Source: Curtobacterium sp. MCLR17_032
GTDB taxonomy: Bacteria; Actinomycetota; Actinomycetes; Actinomycetales; Microbacteriaceae
Length of the DNA: 64,000 nt
Direction: 5' to 3'
Assembly (NCBI RefSeq): GCF_003234795.2
Contig: NZ_CP126268.1
Coordinates: 3,348,001 to 3,412,000, forward strand
Positions 1 through 8,852 of the stretch are shown in pieces (the stretch's first letter is position 1; every line of letters starts with the position of its first letter). Made by a program: the position numbers and the translations under genes. Under the pieces are notes generated by a model. That model was not told the origin of the DNA. It was given only the letters and a program-made list of their open reading frames with translations, and did no database searches.

Positions 1-438
1 CAGCGCCAGCGCCGTCGACTGGTCGGAGAGGACGAGTGTCCCGCTCGCACCGGAGGCGTTCAACGTCGAGACGACGTCGGGCGTGGGCAGTGCAGCGCCG
101 ACCGTCCCGTTCGACGCTCCCTGCACGAGGTACGTGCCGTTCGCCGGGACGGACCCGGTGAGCGGCACGACGGTGCTCGACGCCCCCGTGCTCGTCGCCG
201 AGCGGTACTGCAGCGACCATCCGTCGACGGACACCGCGGCGCCGGTCGGGTTGCCGATCTCGACGAACCGGTTGGTGAACGGCTGGTTCGCGCTGCCGCC
301 CTTGAGGTACGCCTCGGAGATGACGAGTCCGGTGCCCGTCGGGTTCGCGGAGGCGGTGGTGACGGTGACGAGCGGTGCGGCGATCAGGGTCGCGGCAGCC
401 GTGGCGCACAGCAGGGTGCGTCCGACGGTTCGTGGCAT
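1..438 (-). CDS. Secreted lamin-tail-domain protein, N-terminal part (possible extracellular nuclease)
   Basis: Only the first 146 residues are in the window; the gene runs off the left edge. The ATG at 438 is followed by an Arg-rich n-region (MPRTVGR), a hydrophobic Ala/Leu core and a likely signal-peptidase site near residue 29 (TTASAN), so the product should be exported. From about residue 33 the stretches LVISEAYLKGG, NRFVEIGNPT and VDGWSLQYRS fit a lamin-tail domain. In actinobacteria this domain often opens ExeM/NucH-type extracellular endonucleases, but the catalytic part would lie outside the window, so that function is inferred from the family only. It follows the MBL gene on the same strand after about 150 bp. 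Confidence 0.7.
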   Translation of the reverse strand, partial: MPRTVGRTLLCATAAATLIAAPLVTVTTASANPTGTGLVISEAYLKGGSANQPFTNRFVEIGNPTGAAVSVDGWSLQYRSATSTGASSTVVPLTGSVPANGTYLVQGASNGTVGAALPTPDVVSTLNASGASGTLVLSDQSTALAL

Positions 439-524
439 GGGGACCTTCGGTTCGTGGTCGGGAGTGATCCCGTGAACCGTACGGGCCTGCGGAGACGCAC
501 AGGTTACGACGAGGTGAAACCTCT

Positions 525-549
525 CCCCCGGACGAGGGTCGACCGGGGG
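525..549 (-). terminator. Hairpin after the MBL-fold gene
   Basis: CCCCCGG (525-531) pairs with CCGGGGG (543-549) around an 11-nt loop, 44 nt past the stop of the MBL gene. No clear T-run follows, so it is only a plausible terminator separating that gene from the secreted-protein gene. Confidence 0.4.
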
Positions 550-592
550 TTCCATCCGTCCTGTGCGGTCGGTGCGGACCGCCGAGCCGGGC

Positions 593-1339
593 TCACCCCT
601 GGATCGGCACCCACTCCGCCCCCACCCGGTGCACCGCCGGCCCGTGCCCCGGCAGCACGATCGCCGGGTACGGCAGCGCCCGGGCGGACTCCACGGCGAG
701 CGCCGGGTCGGCCGTGAAGAACGGCGTGATCATCCGTGGCCGCGGTGCCCACGACCCGGGCTGCGTGTCGTGGTGCGTGACGACGGCGTCGCCGGTGACG
801 ATCGCGTCGGCCGCGGGCAGCAGGTACGCGGTCGAGCCGTCGGTGTGCCCCGGGACGGGCAGCGGCGTCATCGCCCGGCCCTCGAAGTCGCGGGCGGTGA
901 AGGCGCGGGCGCTCGGCACGGTCGTCGGGCGGAGGGCGTCCGAGGCGATCGCGCGGCCGAGCCAGCGGAGCACACGGGGTGCGGCGAGTCGGCTGCCGAT
1001 CTCGGCCGGCGTCACCTGCTGGCGCGCCGGTCCGCGGACGTTGTCGAGTTCGTCGGCGTGCGCCAGGACCTCGACGTGCGGGAAGCGCTCGAGGATCCCG
1101 GGCAGCCCGCCGACGTGGTCGACGTGGCCGTGCGTGACGTAGACGCGGCGGAGCTCGTCGAGGTCGTGGCCGGCGAGCAGCACGCTGTCGAGCACCAGGT
1201 CGGTGTCGGCCGGGTAGCCCGCGTCGATGAGGGCGACGCCGTCCTCTTCCGCCAGGACGACCCAGTTCGACACCGGCCCCTCGACGAAGACCACACCGGG
1301 TGCGACGGAGACGACGGAGCGCGGAGCACGAGGAGCCAT
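593..1339 (-). CDS. MBL-fold metallo-hydrolase
   Basis: A 248-residue soluble metallo-beta-lactamase-fold hydrolase. The metal-binding signature THGHVDHVGG gives His70, His72, Asp74 and His75. His165 (PGHTDGS), Asp184 (TGDAVV) and His232 (PGHGP) complete a two-metal site, so the enzyme should be active. The substrate cannot be told; members of this broad group cleave thioesters, lactones or phosphodiesters. No signal peptide is present. It starts 9 nt downstream of truA. The hexamer TAGCGT (1346-1351) lies exactly 6 nt before the ATG, which would allow a separate leaderless transcript in addition to read-through. Confidence 0.85.
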   Translation of the reverse strand: MAPRAPRSVVSVAPGVVFVEGPVSNWVVLAEEDGVALIDAGYPADTDLVLDSVLLAGHDLDELRRVYVTHGHVDHVGGLPGILERFPHVEVLAHADELDNVRGPARQQVTPAEIGSRLAAPRVLRWLGRAIASDALRPTTVPSARAFTARDFEGRAMTPLPVPGHTDGSTAYLLPAADAIVTGDAVVTHHDTQPGSWAPRPRMITPFFTADPALAVESARALPYPAIVLPGHGPAVHRVGAEWVPIQG

Positions 1340-1345
1340 CCCCCG

Positions 1346-1351
1346 ACGCTA
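1346..1351 (-). promoter_or_regulatory. Candidate leaderless -10 box of the MBL gene
   Basis: TAGCGT on the minus strand fits the actinobacterial TANNNT -10 pattern and ends 6 nt before the ATG, so transcription would begin at the start codon. No -35 box is recognisable. It overlaps the end of truA. Confidence 0.3.
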
Positions 1352-2311
1352 CCGCCCGTCCTCGTCCGGCACGTCGCCGGGCCGGTGTCCCTCCGCGTCG
1401 CGACGGGCGCGTGTCTGGGCGGCCCGCGCCTCCAGGGCGTCGTCGTCCGGGTACCCCACCTCGGTGAGGGTGAGTCCGCGTGCCGGGGCGGTCGTGAAGG
1501 CGCTGGTCCGTTCCGCCGCGACCCGCAGCTCGTCGAGCTCGTCCGGCGTCATCCGGCCCTCGCCGACGGCGAGGGTGCCGCCGACCATCGCCCGCACCAT
1601 CGAGTGGCAGAACGCGTCGGCCTGGAGGCTCGCCACCAGTACGCCGTCCGGCTCACGTTCCCAGCGGAACTCCTGCAGGGTCCGGATCGTGGTCGCGCCG
1701 ACGCGCGGCTTGCAGAAGGCCGCGAAGTCGTGCAACCCGAGCAGCCGCAGCGCGCCCCGCTCCATCGCTGCCGGGTCGAGGCGCCCCGGGTACCAGGTCG
1801 TGTGCCCACGGCGGAGTGGGTCGCGGAGGGCGTCGACGTCGGCGACCCGGTACCGGTAGCGCCGCCAGAGCGGGGAGAACCGCGCGTCGAACCCGGCCGG
1901 GGCGACGCGCACGCTGCGGACGACGATGTCCCCGTCGGCGCCCGCGAGCCCGTTGAGCCGCCGGAGGAGTCCGCTGAAGGCATCACGGACGGTGCCGTCG
2001 GCGCTGGGGCGCTTCGGCCGGGTCAGCGCTGCCCACTGGTCCGGGCTGAGGTCGACGTGCGCGACCTGTCCGGTGGCGTGCACGCCGGCGTCGGTGCGGC
2101 CCGCGACGGTCAACTGGGGTGGTTCGCCCCACCGGGTGAAGACGGTGGCGAGGGCGTCCTCGAGCACACCCTGCACGGTGCGGAGTGCGGGCTGGCGTGC
2201 CCACCCGGAGAAGCCGGAGCCGTCGTACGCCAGGTCGATCCGGAGTCGCGCGCCGGTGCCGTCCGCGCCGGGGTCGTCTGGTGTCCGGGCCGTCTCGCTC
2301 ACGCCCTCCAC
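1349..2311 (-). CDS. truA: tRNA pseudouridine synthase A
   Basis: TruA converts uridines 38-40 of the tRNA anticodon stem-loop to pseudouridine. The 320-residue product has the N-terminal strand RIDLAYDGSGFSGWARQ and the catalytic motif GRTDAGVHA, with nucleophile Asp74. The C-terminal region has HSMVRAMVGG, typical of the family. The start is uncertain: GTG at 2311 gives this length, while an in-frame GTG at 2302 (VSETART) is closer to the family N-terminus. truA usually follows rplQ directly in actinobacteria; here a 6.5-kb block lies between them, although both remain on the minus strand. Confidence 0.95.
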   Translation of the reverse strand: MEGVSETARTPDDPGADGTGARLRIDLAYDGSGFSGWARQPALRTVQGVLEDALATVFTRWGEPPQLTVAGRTDAGVHATGQVAHVDLSPDQWAALTRPKRPSADGTVRDAFSGLLRRLNGLAGADGDIVVRSVRVAPAGFDARFSPLWRRYRYRVADVDALRDPLRRGHTTWYPGRLDPAAMERGALRLLGLHDFAAFCKPRVGATTIRTLQEFRWEREPDGVLVASLQADAFCHSMVRAMVGGTLAVGEGRMTPDELDELRVAAERTSAFTTAPARGLTLTEVGYPDDDALEARAAQTRARRDAEGHRPGDVPDEDGR

Positions 2312-2399
2312 GGTACCGATGTCAGCGCCGCGTCAGTGCCGCGTGAGCGGTCCTCGACAGTGTCGTCCCCGTACACGACGTCGACGGAAGGACACGACG

Positions 2400-3401
2400 A
2401 TGACCACGACACCCCTCGCGGTGGAGGCCACTGGCCTCGTGAAGACGTTCGGCAGCAACCGGGCCGTGGACGGGGTCGACCTCCGCGTGGAGGCCGGCAC
2501 GGTCTACGGGGTGCTCGGACCGAACGGCGCCGGCAAGACCACCACCATCAGCATGCTCGCGACCCTGCTCCGCCTGGACGGCGGCGAGGCGCGGGTGTTC
2601 GGCCACGACGTCCGCCGGGAGCCCCACGTGGTGCGCCAGCTCATCGGCGTGACCGGCCAGTACGCCAGCGTCGACGAGACCCTGAGCGCCACCGAGAACC
2701 TCGTCGTCTTCGGCCGGCTGCTCGGGTTGTCACGGACCGAGGCGAAGCGGAAGTCGACCGAGCTGCTCGAGCGCTTCGGGTTGAGCGAGGCCGCGCGACG
2801 ACCGCTCCGCGGGTTCTCCGGTGGCATGCGCCGTCGGCTGGACCTGGCGGCGAGCCTCATCGCGCAGCCGCCGCTGATCTTCCTCGACGAGCCGACGACG
2901 GGCCTCGACCCGCGGACCCGGGCGCAGATGTGGGACACCATCCGGGAGCTCGTCGCGACCGGGTCGACCGTCCTGCTGACGACGCAGTACCTGGACGAGG
3001 CCGACCAGCTCGCGGACCGGATCGCGGTGATCGACCACGGACGGGTGGTGGCCGAGGGCACGAGCGACGAGCTCAAGGCCTCGATCGGCACCGCGTCGCT
3101 GCAGCTCCGGCTGGCCGACTCCACCCCGGCACGTCTGGCCGAGGCGTCCGACCTGGTGCTCCGCGTGCTCGGCACCGCGGCGGTCGCGAGTCCCGAGGGC
3201 TCCCGGCTCACCGCGCCGATGGCGGACCCGGACCGTGTCACGGACCTGCTGGTGTCCTTCCGGGACGCCGGCATCTCCCTCACCGAGATGAGCGTGCAGA
3301 AGCCGACGCTCGACGAGGTGTTCCTCACCATCACCGGCGAAGGGGTGGGCGCCGACGCGTCCGCGCCCGCCGACCGCACGCTCGAAGGGAGCAACGCATG
3401 A
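2400..3401 (+). CDS. ABC exporter ATP-binding protein, DrrA-type
   Basis: A 333-residue ATPase of an ABC-2 type exporter. Walker A is GPNGAGKTT (40-48), the signature is FSGGMRRRLDLA (139-150), and Walker B with the catalytic Glu is LIFLDEP (159-165). The sequence TTQYLDEADQLADRIAVIDHGR and the C-terminal extension ending in PTLDEVFLTITG are typical of the daunorubicin-resistance (DrrA) family of drug or lipid exporters. The ATG at 2400 is preceded by GGAAGGACACGACG. Its stop overlaps the permease start (ATGA), so the two are translationally coupled. The substrate is unknown. It is divergent from truA across 88 bp. Confidence 0.92.
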   Translation: MTTTPLAVEATGLVKTFGSNRAVDGVDLRVEAGTVYGVLGPNGAGKTTTISMLATLLRLDGGEARVFGHDVRREPHVVRQLIGVTGQYASVDETLSATENLVVFGRLLGLSRTEAKRKSTELLERFGLSEAARRPLRGFSGGMRRRLDLAASLIAQPPLIFLDEPTTGLDPRTRAQMWDTIRELVATGSTVLLTTQYLDEADQLADRIAVIDHGRVVAEGTSDELKASIGTASLQLRLADSTPARLAEASDLVLRVLGTAAVASPEGSRLTAPMADPDRVTDLLVSFRDAGISLTEMSVQKPTLDEVFLTITGEGVGADASAPADRTLEGSNA

Positions 3402-4243
3402 CCACGCTCACCACCCCCGACCTGACCTCGGCCACGTCCGGCGCACCGCGCATCACCCCGCGGCCGGGCGTCGGCGGTTCCGGCCTGGCCGCGACCGTCC
3501 GGCAGTCGCTGACGATGGCGTACCGCGGGCTCATCAAGGTCCGGCGCACACCGGAGCAGCTGTTCGACGTGACGCTCATGCCGATCGTCTTCACCGTGAT
3601 GTTCACGTACATCTTCGGTGGCGCGATCGCGGGCGACGTCAGCAGCTACCTGCCGATCATCATCCCGGGCATCCTCGTGCAGACGAACATCACGTCGTCG
3701 ATCGTCACCGGCGTGCAGCTCCGCGAGGACATGGACAAGGGCGTGTTCGACCGCTTCCGGTCCCTGCCGATCGCCCGCATCGCCCCGCTCGCCGGTGCCC
3801 TGCTCGCCGACACCGTCCGCTACGCGATCGCCACCACGATCACGTTCACGGTCGGCTTCATCATGGGGCTCCGTCCCGCGGGCGGGATCGGTGCGGTGCT
3901 CCTCGCCGGCCTGCTCGTGGTCGTCGTGGCCTGGGCGATCAGCTGGGTCTTCGCCTACTTCGGCGTGATTGCCCGGACGGCGTCGAGTGTCTCCGGCATC
4001 TCGAACCTGGTGCTCTTCCCGCTGACGTTCCTGTCGAACGCGTTCGTCCCCGCGGACACCCTGCCGGACTGGCTGCACTGGTTCTCCGACGTGAACCCGG
4101 TCTCGCACCTCATCACGGCCGTCCGCGACCTGGTCAACCACGGCACGGTCGGCGGTGACCTGTGGCTGAGCCTGCTCGGCGCAGCGGTCATCGTCGCGGT
4201 GTTCGCCCCGCTCACCGTCCGGGCGTACATGCGGAAGGCCTGA
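3398..4243 (+). CDS. ABC-2 type permease, DrrB-type
   Basis: A 281-residue integral membrane partner of the preceding ATPase. After a cytoplasmic N-terminus of about 45 residues come roughly six hydrophobic segments (for example MPIVFTVMFTYIFGG, the ISWVFAYFGVIART region and LWLSLLGAAVIVAVF). The MDKGVFDRFRSLPIARIAPL loop and the NPVSHLITAVRDL motif are characteristic of ABC-2 permeases of the DrrB family. The last 32 bp overlap tail-to-tail with the large regulator gene on the other strand, which makes a regulatory link between the two plausible but unproven. Confidence 0.9.
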   Translation: MTTLTTPDLTSATSGAPRITPRPGVGGSGLAATVRQSLTMAYRGLIKVRRTPEQLFDVTLMPIVFTVMFTYIFGGAIAGDVSSYLPIIIPGILVQTNITSSIVTGVQLREDMDKGVFDRFRSLPIARIAPLAGALLADTVRYAIATTITFTVGFIMGLRPAGGIGAVLLAGLLVVVVAWAISWVFAYFGVIARTASSVSGISNLVLFPLTFLSNAFVPADTLPDWLHWFSDVNPVSHLITAVRDLVNHGTVGGDLWLSLLGAAVIVAVFAPLTVRAYMRKA

Positions 4244-7200
4244 TCGCCTCGAGCACCGCACGCGCGGCAGCGACGGCCTCGGCCCGGGACGTCCCGGCCG
4301 AGGCCGTCTCGGCGTCCGCAACGAGTGCCTCGCCGACCGCGGCGACCACCAGCGGCCGGAGGCGTCGGTGGCCGAGGACGGCGAAGTCCTGCCGTGCACC
4401 GAGCCGGAGCGCGCTGCCCCAGGCTGCGGCGACGAGGGCGGGGGTGGGCGCGTCGGCACCGCGGCTGATCGCCTCGAGTGCGGCGCCGAGGACGGCCGTC
4501 CCCACCACCGGCAAGTCGTTCCACAGTGCCGGGGTGCGGAGGGCGACCAGGGCGCGCACCCGGACCTGTCGGGCGACGTCCGCACGGGCCTCCCGGCCGT
4601 CCTGGAGGCCCGTCCCGGCCCCGGCGGACCGGCCAGCCGCCGCCTCGCCCGCCGCCGTCTCGTCCTGCGCCGCCAGCAGGGCGGCACCGACGATCATCAC
4701 CCACTGGCTCGCCGCACGTCGGTGCGGCAGCACGCCGTCCCACGCCCGTCGGTACTCCCCGACCGCACGGACCGGGTCGCCCTCGGCGCGCGCGACCTCG
4801 GCGCGCACTGCGTGCGCGAGCAACGCCATCTGCGCACGTTCGCCGCCGGGGCCGCCGCCCGGTCCGCCGACCGGCCCGACGCCGGGCGACGCCGGCAGCG
4901 CGGCGAGTTCGGTGGCCAGCGTCCGGGCGCGCTCGACGTCCCCGGTCGCCGCGGCACTCAGCCCGACGCTCCACCCCACCTCGATCAGGTCGTCCTCGGC
5001 GCCGAACTGCTCGAGTCGCGCACGGGCCGCGTCGGCTGCGTCGAGCGCCTGCTCGTGCCGACCGAGCTGTCCGGCGAGCTGCGTGACCGAGACGGCCGCG
5101 GTGCCCGAGGTCCAGACGTCCCCGGCCTGCTCGGCGAGCACCCGCGCACGGGTCGCGAAGCCCAGGGCGCGTTCGAGCTCGCCGTCGTTCTCGGTCAGCG
5201 GGGCACTGAGCAGGTGTGCCAGGCACGCCACGCCGGCGTCCGGGTCCTCGCGGAGCCGGGTCAGTGCGGCCTCACCGACGCTCCGACGCCCGAGGGTGAG
5301 CAGCAGTTCGGCCTGCGCGTCGACCACGGGCACGCCGGTCACGCCCGTCCGACGGAGGCGGCGGAGCGCCGCGCGGGCACGGACCGAGGTACGGCGGTCC
5401 GTGAAGGCGGCCGTCGCGCAGGCGATGACGAGGCCGAGGACCGCCGCGGTGCGGACGCCCGGGTCGCTCGCGAGCGCGTTCGCCGGGTCGCCGCCGCCAG
5501 GTCCCAGCGTCCGGAGCACCGCGACGACGTCCGGTGCGATGGCCGCGACCTCGCCGTGCGCCCCGCGGAACGACCAGTACCCGGCGAGCGCCGAGAAGAG
5601 CGGGGCGACCGCGACCGGGTCCCCGGCGCGGAGGGCCCACCGCAGCATCGTGACGAGGTTGTCGGCCTCGCGTTCCAGGACCCGGAAGCGGGCGACCTGG
5701 TCCGTGGTCCGGACGATGAACAGGTCGTGCCCGGCGGCGGTCCGGCAGGCCCACAGCGTCATCGCGGCGCGGACGTCGGCGGTCGCCCCGGACTCCTCGA
5801 GTCGTGCGGCACCGAACTCGCGGACGGTCTCGAGCAGGCGGTAGCGGACCGGCTCCCCCTCCTGCTCGACGAGTTGCACGAGGGACTGCTCGACCAGTTC
5901 CGCCAGGTCGTCGAGGGCGTCGTGCAGCCGCTCGGGTGTGGCGACCGCTTCGACGGCGTCGACGGACAGGCCGTCCGGGAACAGCGCGAGGCGGGTCAGC
6001 AGGTCCCGGGCACCGGCGTCGAGCAGCCGCCAGCTCCACTCGATCACCGCCAGCAGGGTCCGGTGTCGCTCGGGCGCCGACCGGTCGCCACCCCGGAGCA
6101 ACGCGAAGCGGTCGTCGAGTCGTCGCTCGATCTCGTCGACGCTCATCCCCCGGATCCGGGCGGCGGCGAGTTCGATCGCCAGCGGTGAGCCGTCCAGCCG
6201 GGCGCAGATCCGGCGGACCGCGTCGACCGGCAGCACCGCCCCCGGACGAGCGGCCCGTGCCCGGTCGGTGAACAGGCGGACGGCTGCCCCGTCGGCCTCG
6301 ACGGGCAGCGGTGCCAGCGGCGCGACGACCTCGCCGGCGACCGCGAGCGGCGCGCGCGAGGTCGTCAGGATCCGCAGTCCGGGCAGCACCGCGAGCAGGT
6401 CCGCGGCGAACGCGGCGACCGGCTCGAGGATGTGCTCGCAGTTGTCGAGCACGAGCAGCGTGGGTTCCTCGCCGAGCGCCCGGACCACCCGGGTGCGCAG
6501 GTCGGCGATCACCGCGTCCCGGAGGCTCCGCGCACTGCGCACCTCGGCGAGCCCCAGCAGCGCGCCGATCGCGGGGACGACGTCCTCGCCGGTGGTGAGC
6601 GGTGCGAGCTCGACGACGACGACCCCGCAGGCCGCCGGCACGGTCGCCGCCGCAGCCTGGGCCAGTCGGGTCTTGCCGAGTCCACCGGCTCCGAGGATCG
6701 TCACCAGCCGTGCGTCGGACAGGAGGCGCGTGACGGCGGCGAGGTCGGCCTCCCGTCCGATGAGTGTGTTCGGGGCGGCCCGCAGCCCGACCCGACGGAC
6801 CGAGCCGCTGGCGGGTCCGGCGCTCCGGAGCACGTCGGCGTTCAGTCGGACCAGGTCGGCCGAGGGGTCGGCGCCCAGTTCGTCGGACAGCCGGTCGCGG
6901 TGCGCGGCGAAGACGGCGAGCGCCTCCGCCGACTGGCCGCCGGCGGCGAGGGCACGCACCAGGCCGGCGACGGCGGCCTCGTCGAAGGGGTCGGCCGCAG
7001 CCTCGTCGCGCCAGAGGGCCGCGGCGGCGTCGGGGTCGCCCTCGGACTGGAGGACCGTGGCCAGTCGACGACGGAGGTCGCGTCGGACCGCGCTCGCGCG
7101 GTCGGCGAGTGCCGTCCCGACCGGACCCTCGAGGTCACCGCCGGGCTCACCGCGCCAGCGGTCCAGCGCTGCACGGAGCGCCGCGGCGTCCCCGGATGCG

Positions 7201-7535
7201 TCCGGGGGGCCGTCGAGCGTCCGTTCGGCCGCCCCCAGGTCCGTCGCGTCGGCATCCACCCCGAGGGCGTACCCGGCGGCGGTCGAGACGACGATCCCGT
7301 CGGCGGTCGCGCGGCGGAGGCGCGAGACGAGCGTCTGCAGGGCCGCTCGGGCGCCCTTCGGCGGCGCGTCGCCCCACAGGTCCTCGATGAGCGACCCGGT
7401 GGTCACGGCACGACCACCGGCCAGCACGAGCGCAGTGAGGAAGGTGCGTGCCAGTGCCCCGGGCAGCGGCACGAGCGCCCCGGTGGGGTCCTCGGCGAGC
7501 ACCGGACCGAGGACGGCGATGCGCGGCGCGGACAC
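4212..7535 (-). CDS. Large BTAD/NB-ARC (AfsR/SARP-like) transcriptional regulator
   Basis: A 1107-residue cytoplasmic regulator. Residues 1-95 look like a winged-helix OmpR-type DNA-binding domain (LIEDLWGDAPPKGARAALQTLVSRLR). Residues ~97-240 are a bacterial transcriptional activation domain (DPFDEAAVAGLVRALAAGG). An ATPase follows, with Walker A GAGGLGKT (282-289) and a Walker B-like LLVLDNCEH. The rest is a long Ala/Leu/Arg-rich helical array, probably TPR-like. This is the architecture of AfsR-type activators of secondary metabolism or stress genes. The GTG at 7535 has no Shine-Dalgarno, and TAGACT ends 6 nt upstream, suggesting a leaderless mRNA. No biosynthetic cluster is nearby; the convergent DrrAB exporter is the obvious candidate target. 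Confidence 0.88.
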   Translation of the reverse strand: MSAPRIAVLGPVLAEDPTGALVPLPGALARTFLTALVLAGGRAVTTGSLIEDLWGDAPPKGARAALQTLVSRLRRATADGIVVSTAAGYALGVDADATDLGAAERTLDGPPDASGDAAALRAALDRWRGEPGGDLEGPVGTALADRASAVRRDLRRRLATVLQSEGDPDAAAALWRDEAAADPFDEAAVAGLVRALAAGGQSAEALAVFAAHRDRLSDELGADPSADLVRLNADVLRSAGPASGSVRRVGLRAAPNTLIGREADLAAVTRLLSDARLVTILGAGGLGKTRLAQAAAATVPAACGVVVVELAPLTTGEDVVPAIGALLGLAEVRSARSLRDAVIADLRTRVVRALGEEPTLLVLDNCEHILEPVAAFAADLLAVLPGLRILTTSRAPLAVAGEVVAPLAPLPVEADGAAVRLFTDRARAARPGAVLPVDAVRRICARLDGSPLAIELAAARIRGMSVDEIERRLDDRFALLRGGDRSAPERHRTLLAVIEWSWRLLDAGARDLLTRLALFPDGLSVDAVEAVATPERLHDALDDLAELVEQSLVQLVEQEGEPVRYRLLETVREFGAARLEESGATADVRAAMTLWACRTAAGHDLFIVRTTDQVARFRVLEREADNLVTMLRWALRAGDPVAVAPLFSALAGYWSFRGAHGEVAAIAPDVVAVLRTLGPGGGDPANALASDPGVRTAAVLGLVIACATAAFTDRRTSVRARAALRRLRRTGVTGVPVVDAQAELLLTLGRRSVGEAALTRLREDPDAGVACLAHLLSAPLTENDGELERALGFATRARVLAEQAGDVWTSGTAAVSVTQLAGQLGRHEQALDAADAARARLEQFGAEDDLIEVGWSVGLSAAATGDVERARTLATELAALPASPGVGPVGGPGGGPGGERAQMALLAHAVRAEVARAEGDPVRAVGEYRRAWDGVLPHRRAASQWVMIVGAALLAAQDETAAGEAAAGRSAGAGTGLQDGREARADVARQVRVRALVALRTPALWNDLPVVGTAVLGAALEAISRGADAPTPALVAAAWGSALRLGARQDFAVLGHRRLRPLVVAAVGEALVADAETASAGTSRAEAVAAARAVLEAIRPSACTPGR

Positions 7536-7541
7536 GTGAGG

Positions 7542-7547
7542 AGTCTA
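7542..7547 (-). promoter_or_regulatory. Candidate leaderless -10 box of the BTAD regulator
   Basis: TAGACT (minus strand) fits TANNNT and is separated from the GTG start by exactly 6 nt, so the transcript would begin at the start codon. The absence of any ribosome-binding site before this start fits a leaderless mRNA. No good -35 is seen. Confidence 0.4.
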
Positions 7548-7588
7548 GGCGCGGGGTCCGTCAGGGCCAGCCGGTCAGGGCGAGCCCG

Positions 7589-8701
7589 TCAGGTCGACGG
7601 TCCGGTCTCGGTGTCGACGTCCTGCGTCGCCCGACGCTCGGACTCGACGATCCCCCGGAGCGAGACCAGCGCCGACGACGTCACCGCCACGTCGGACGGG
7701 TTCTCGCGGGAGGCGTCGAGTGCCTCTTCGAGTTCCGAGATCGCCCGGTCGCCCTCCTCGGGCGGGTGGTCGCCGCGCACCATCGCCGCGACCTGCCGGA
7801 TCGCCGTCGTGAGGGGTTCCGTGAACGCCTCGTCCGGCCGACCGAGGTTCGACGACACCGGACCCGACCGGGCCACGAGCTCGGTGAGGTCCGTCGTGTA
7901 CCAGGCGACCCGCTCGAGCGCCCGGAAGCGCGACCCGTCGTGCTGCAGCCGTGCCCGTGAACCGCGGAGCGCCCCGCGGGGGTTGATGCGCCGGCTCTCC
8001 TGCGCGATCGACACCCGGCTGCGGACGTCGGCGATCGCCCGGTCCAGCCGGTCCTGCGCCCGGTCCCAGGCCCGCTCGTCCCGCTCGCCCTGCTCCAGGA
8101 CGTCCGCCAAGCCGTCGAGGTGCTCGGCCAGCACGCCGTTCACCTGGTCGATGCGGCGCTCGGCGTCCCAGAAGCGCAGCGGCGGGAACACCAGGAAGTT
8201 CACCAGCAGGCCGACGACCACCCCGACGGCCATCTGCACGAGGTAGCCGAGCGAGTACCCCTCGGCGTGCGCACCCCCGACGAGCAGCACGAACAGCGCT
8301 GCCGTCGACACCCACGAGCTGCCCTCGCCGAGGATCCGGAACCCGCCGACGAGCACGCCGACCCCGACCGCCAGCGCGACCGCGAGGACACCGGGGTCCC
8401 CCACCCGCATCGTGAACGCCGCCACCGCGATGCCCAGTGCGATGCCGATTAGGGTCTGCACGCCGCTCCGGAGGCCCGCGAACACCGTCGTCTGCATCGC
8501 GACCACGGCGCCGAGCGGGGCGTAGTACGGGTAGTCGGACGCGACGCCGGGGACGTGCCGGGCGAGGACCCACGCCAGGGCTGCGGCAGCGGCGGCCTTG
8601 GCGGCGTGGAGCAGGCGCGGCTGCGTGCCGGAACTCCGACTCCACCGCCAGACGCGCGTACCGACCCCGGCGATGTGCTGGAACTGCATGGGTGCTCTCA
8701 T
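7589..8701 (-). CDS. FUSC-family (aromatic acid exporter-like) membrane protein
   Basis: A 370-residue inner-membrane protein. The N-terminal half has about six hydrophobic helices with the pattern AAKAAAAAALAWVLA, YYAPLGAVVAMQTTVFAGLRSG and VGVVVGLLVNFLVFPP, as in the FUSC/aromatic acid exporter group. The C-terminal half is a charged helical cytoplasmic domain. The reading frame stays open to 8797, but that would run into the rplQ terminator hairpin. The starts at ATG 8701 (MRAPMQFQH) or ATG 8689 (MQFQH) are therefore preferred, and 8701 is given. Transport function and substrate are inferred from the family only. Confidence 0.82.
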   Translation of the reverse strand: MRAPMQFQHIAGVGTRVWRWSRSSGTQPRLLHAAKAAAAAALAWVLARHVPGVASDYPYYAPLGAVVAMQTTVFAGLRSGVQTLIGIALGIAVAAFTMRVGDPGVLAVALAVGVGVLVGGFRILGEGSSWVSTAALFVLLVGGAHAEGYSLGYLVQMAVGVVVGLLVNFLVFPPLRFWDAERRIDQVNGVLAEHLDGLADVLEQGERDERAWDRAQDRLDRAIADVRSRVSIAQESRRINPRGALRGSRARLQHDGSRFRALERVAWYTTDLTELVARSGPVSSNLGRPDEAFTEPLTTAIRQVAAMVRGDHPPEEGDRAISELEEALDASRENPSDVAVTSSALVSLRGIVESERRATQDVDTETGPST

Positions 8702-8799
8702 CTCGTCGGCCGACACGGTACGCGGCGGCCGCTGGTCGCGCCTCCGGGTCAGGCCTGACGGGGCGGGCCTGTCGGGGCGGCGGGGACCCCTGGGCATGC

Positions 8800-8837
8800 A
8801 GGAGGGCCCCCGCAGCCTGCGCTGCGAGGGCCCTCCT
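8800..8837 (-). terminator. Terminator of the infA-rplQ operon
   Basis: AGGAGGGCCC (8800-8809) pairs perfectly with GGGCCCTCCT (8828-8837), and an inner CGCAGC/GCTGCG stem extends the helix around a CTGC loop. It lies 16 nt past the rplQ stop. The outer stem has the same sequence as part of the rpoC terminator stem, suggesting a favoured terminator type in this genome. Confidence 0.85.
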
Positions 8838-8852
8838 GGTGGTGCGGTGCGA

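Noticed and set aside
8702..8797. Longer start for the FUSC-type gene at 8797
   Set aside because: It would translate through the rplQ terminator hairpin and add an Arg/Pro-rich stretch with no hydrophobic or conserved features; ATG 8701 or 8689 is more likely.
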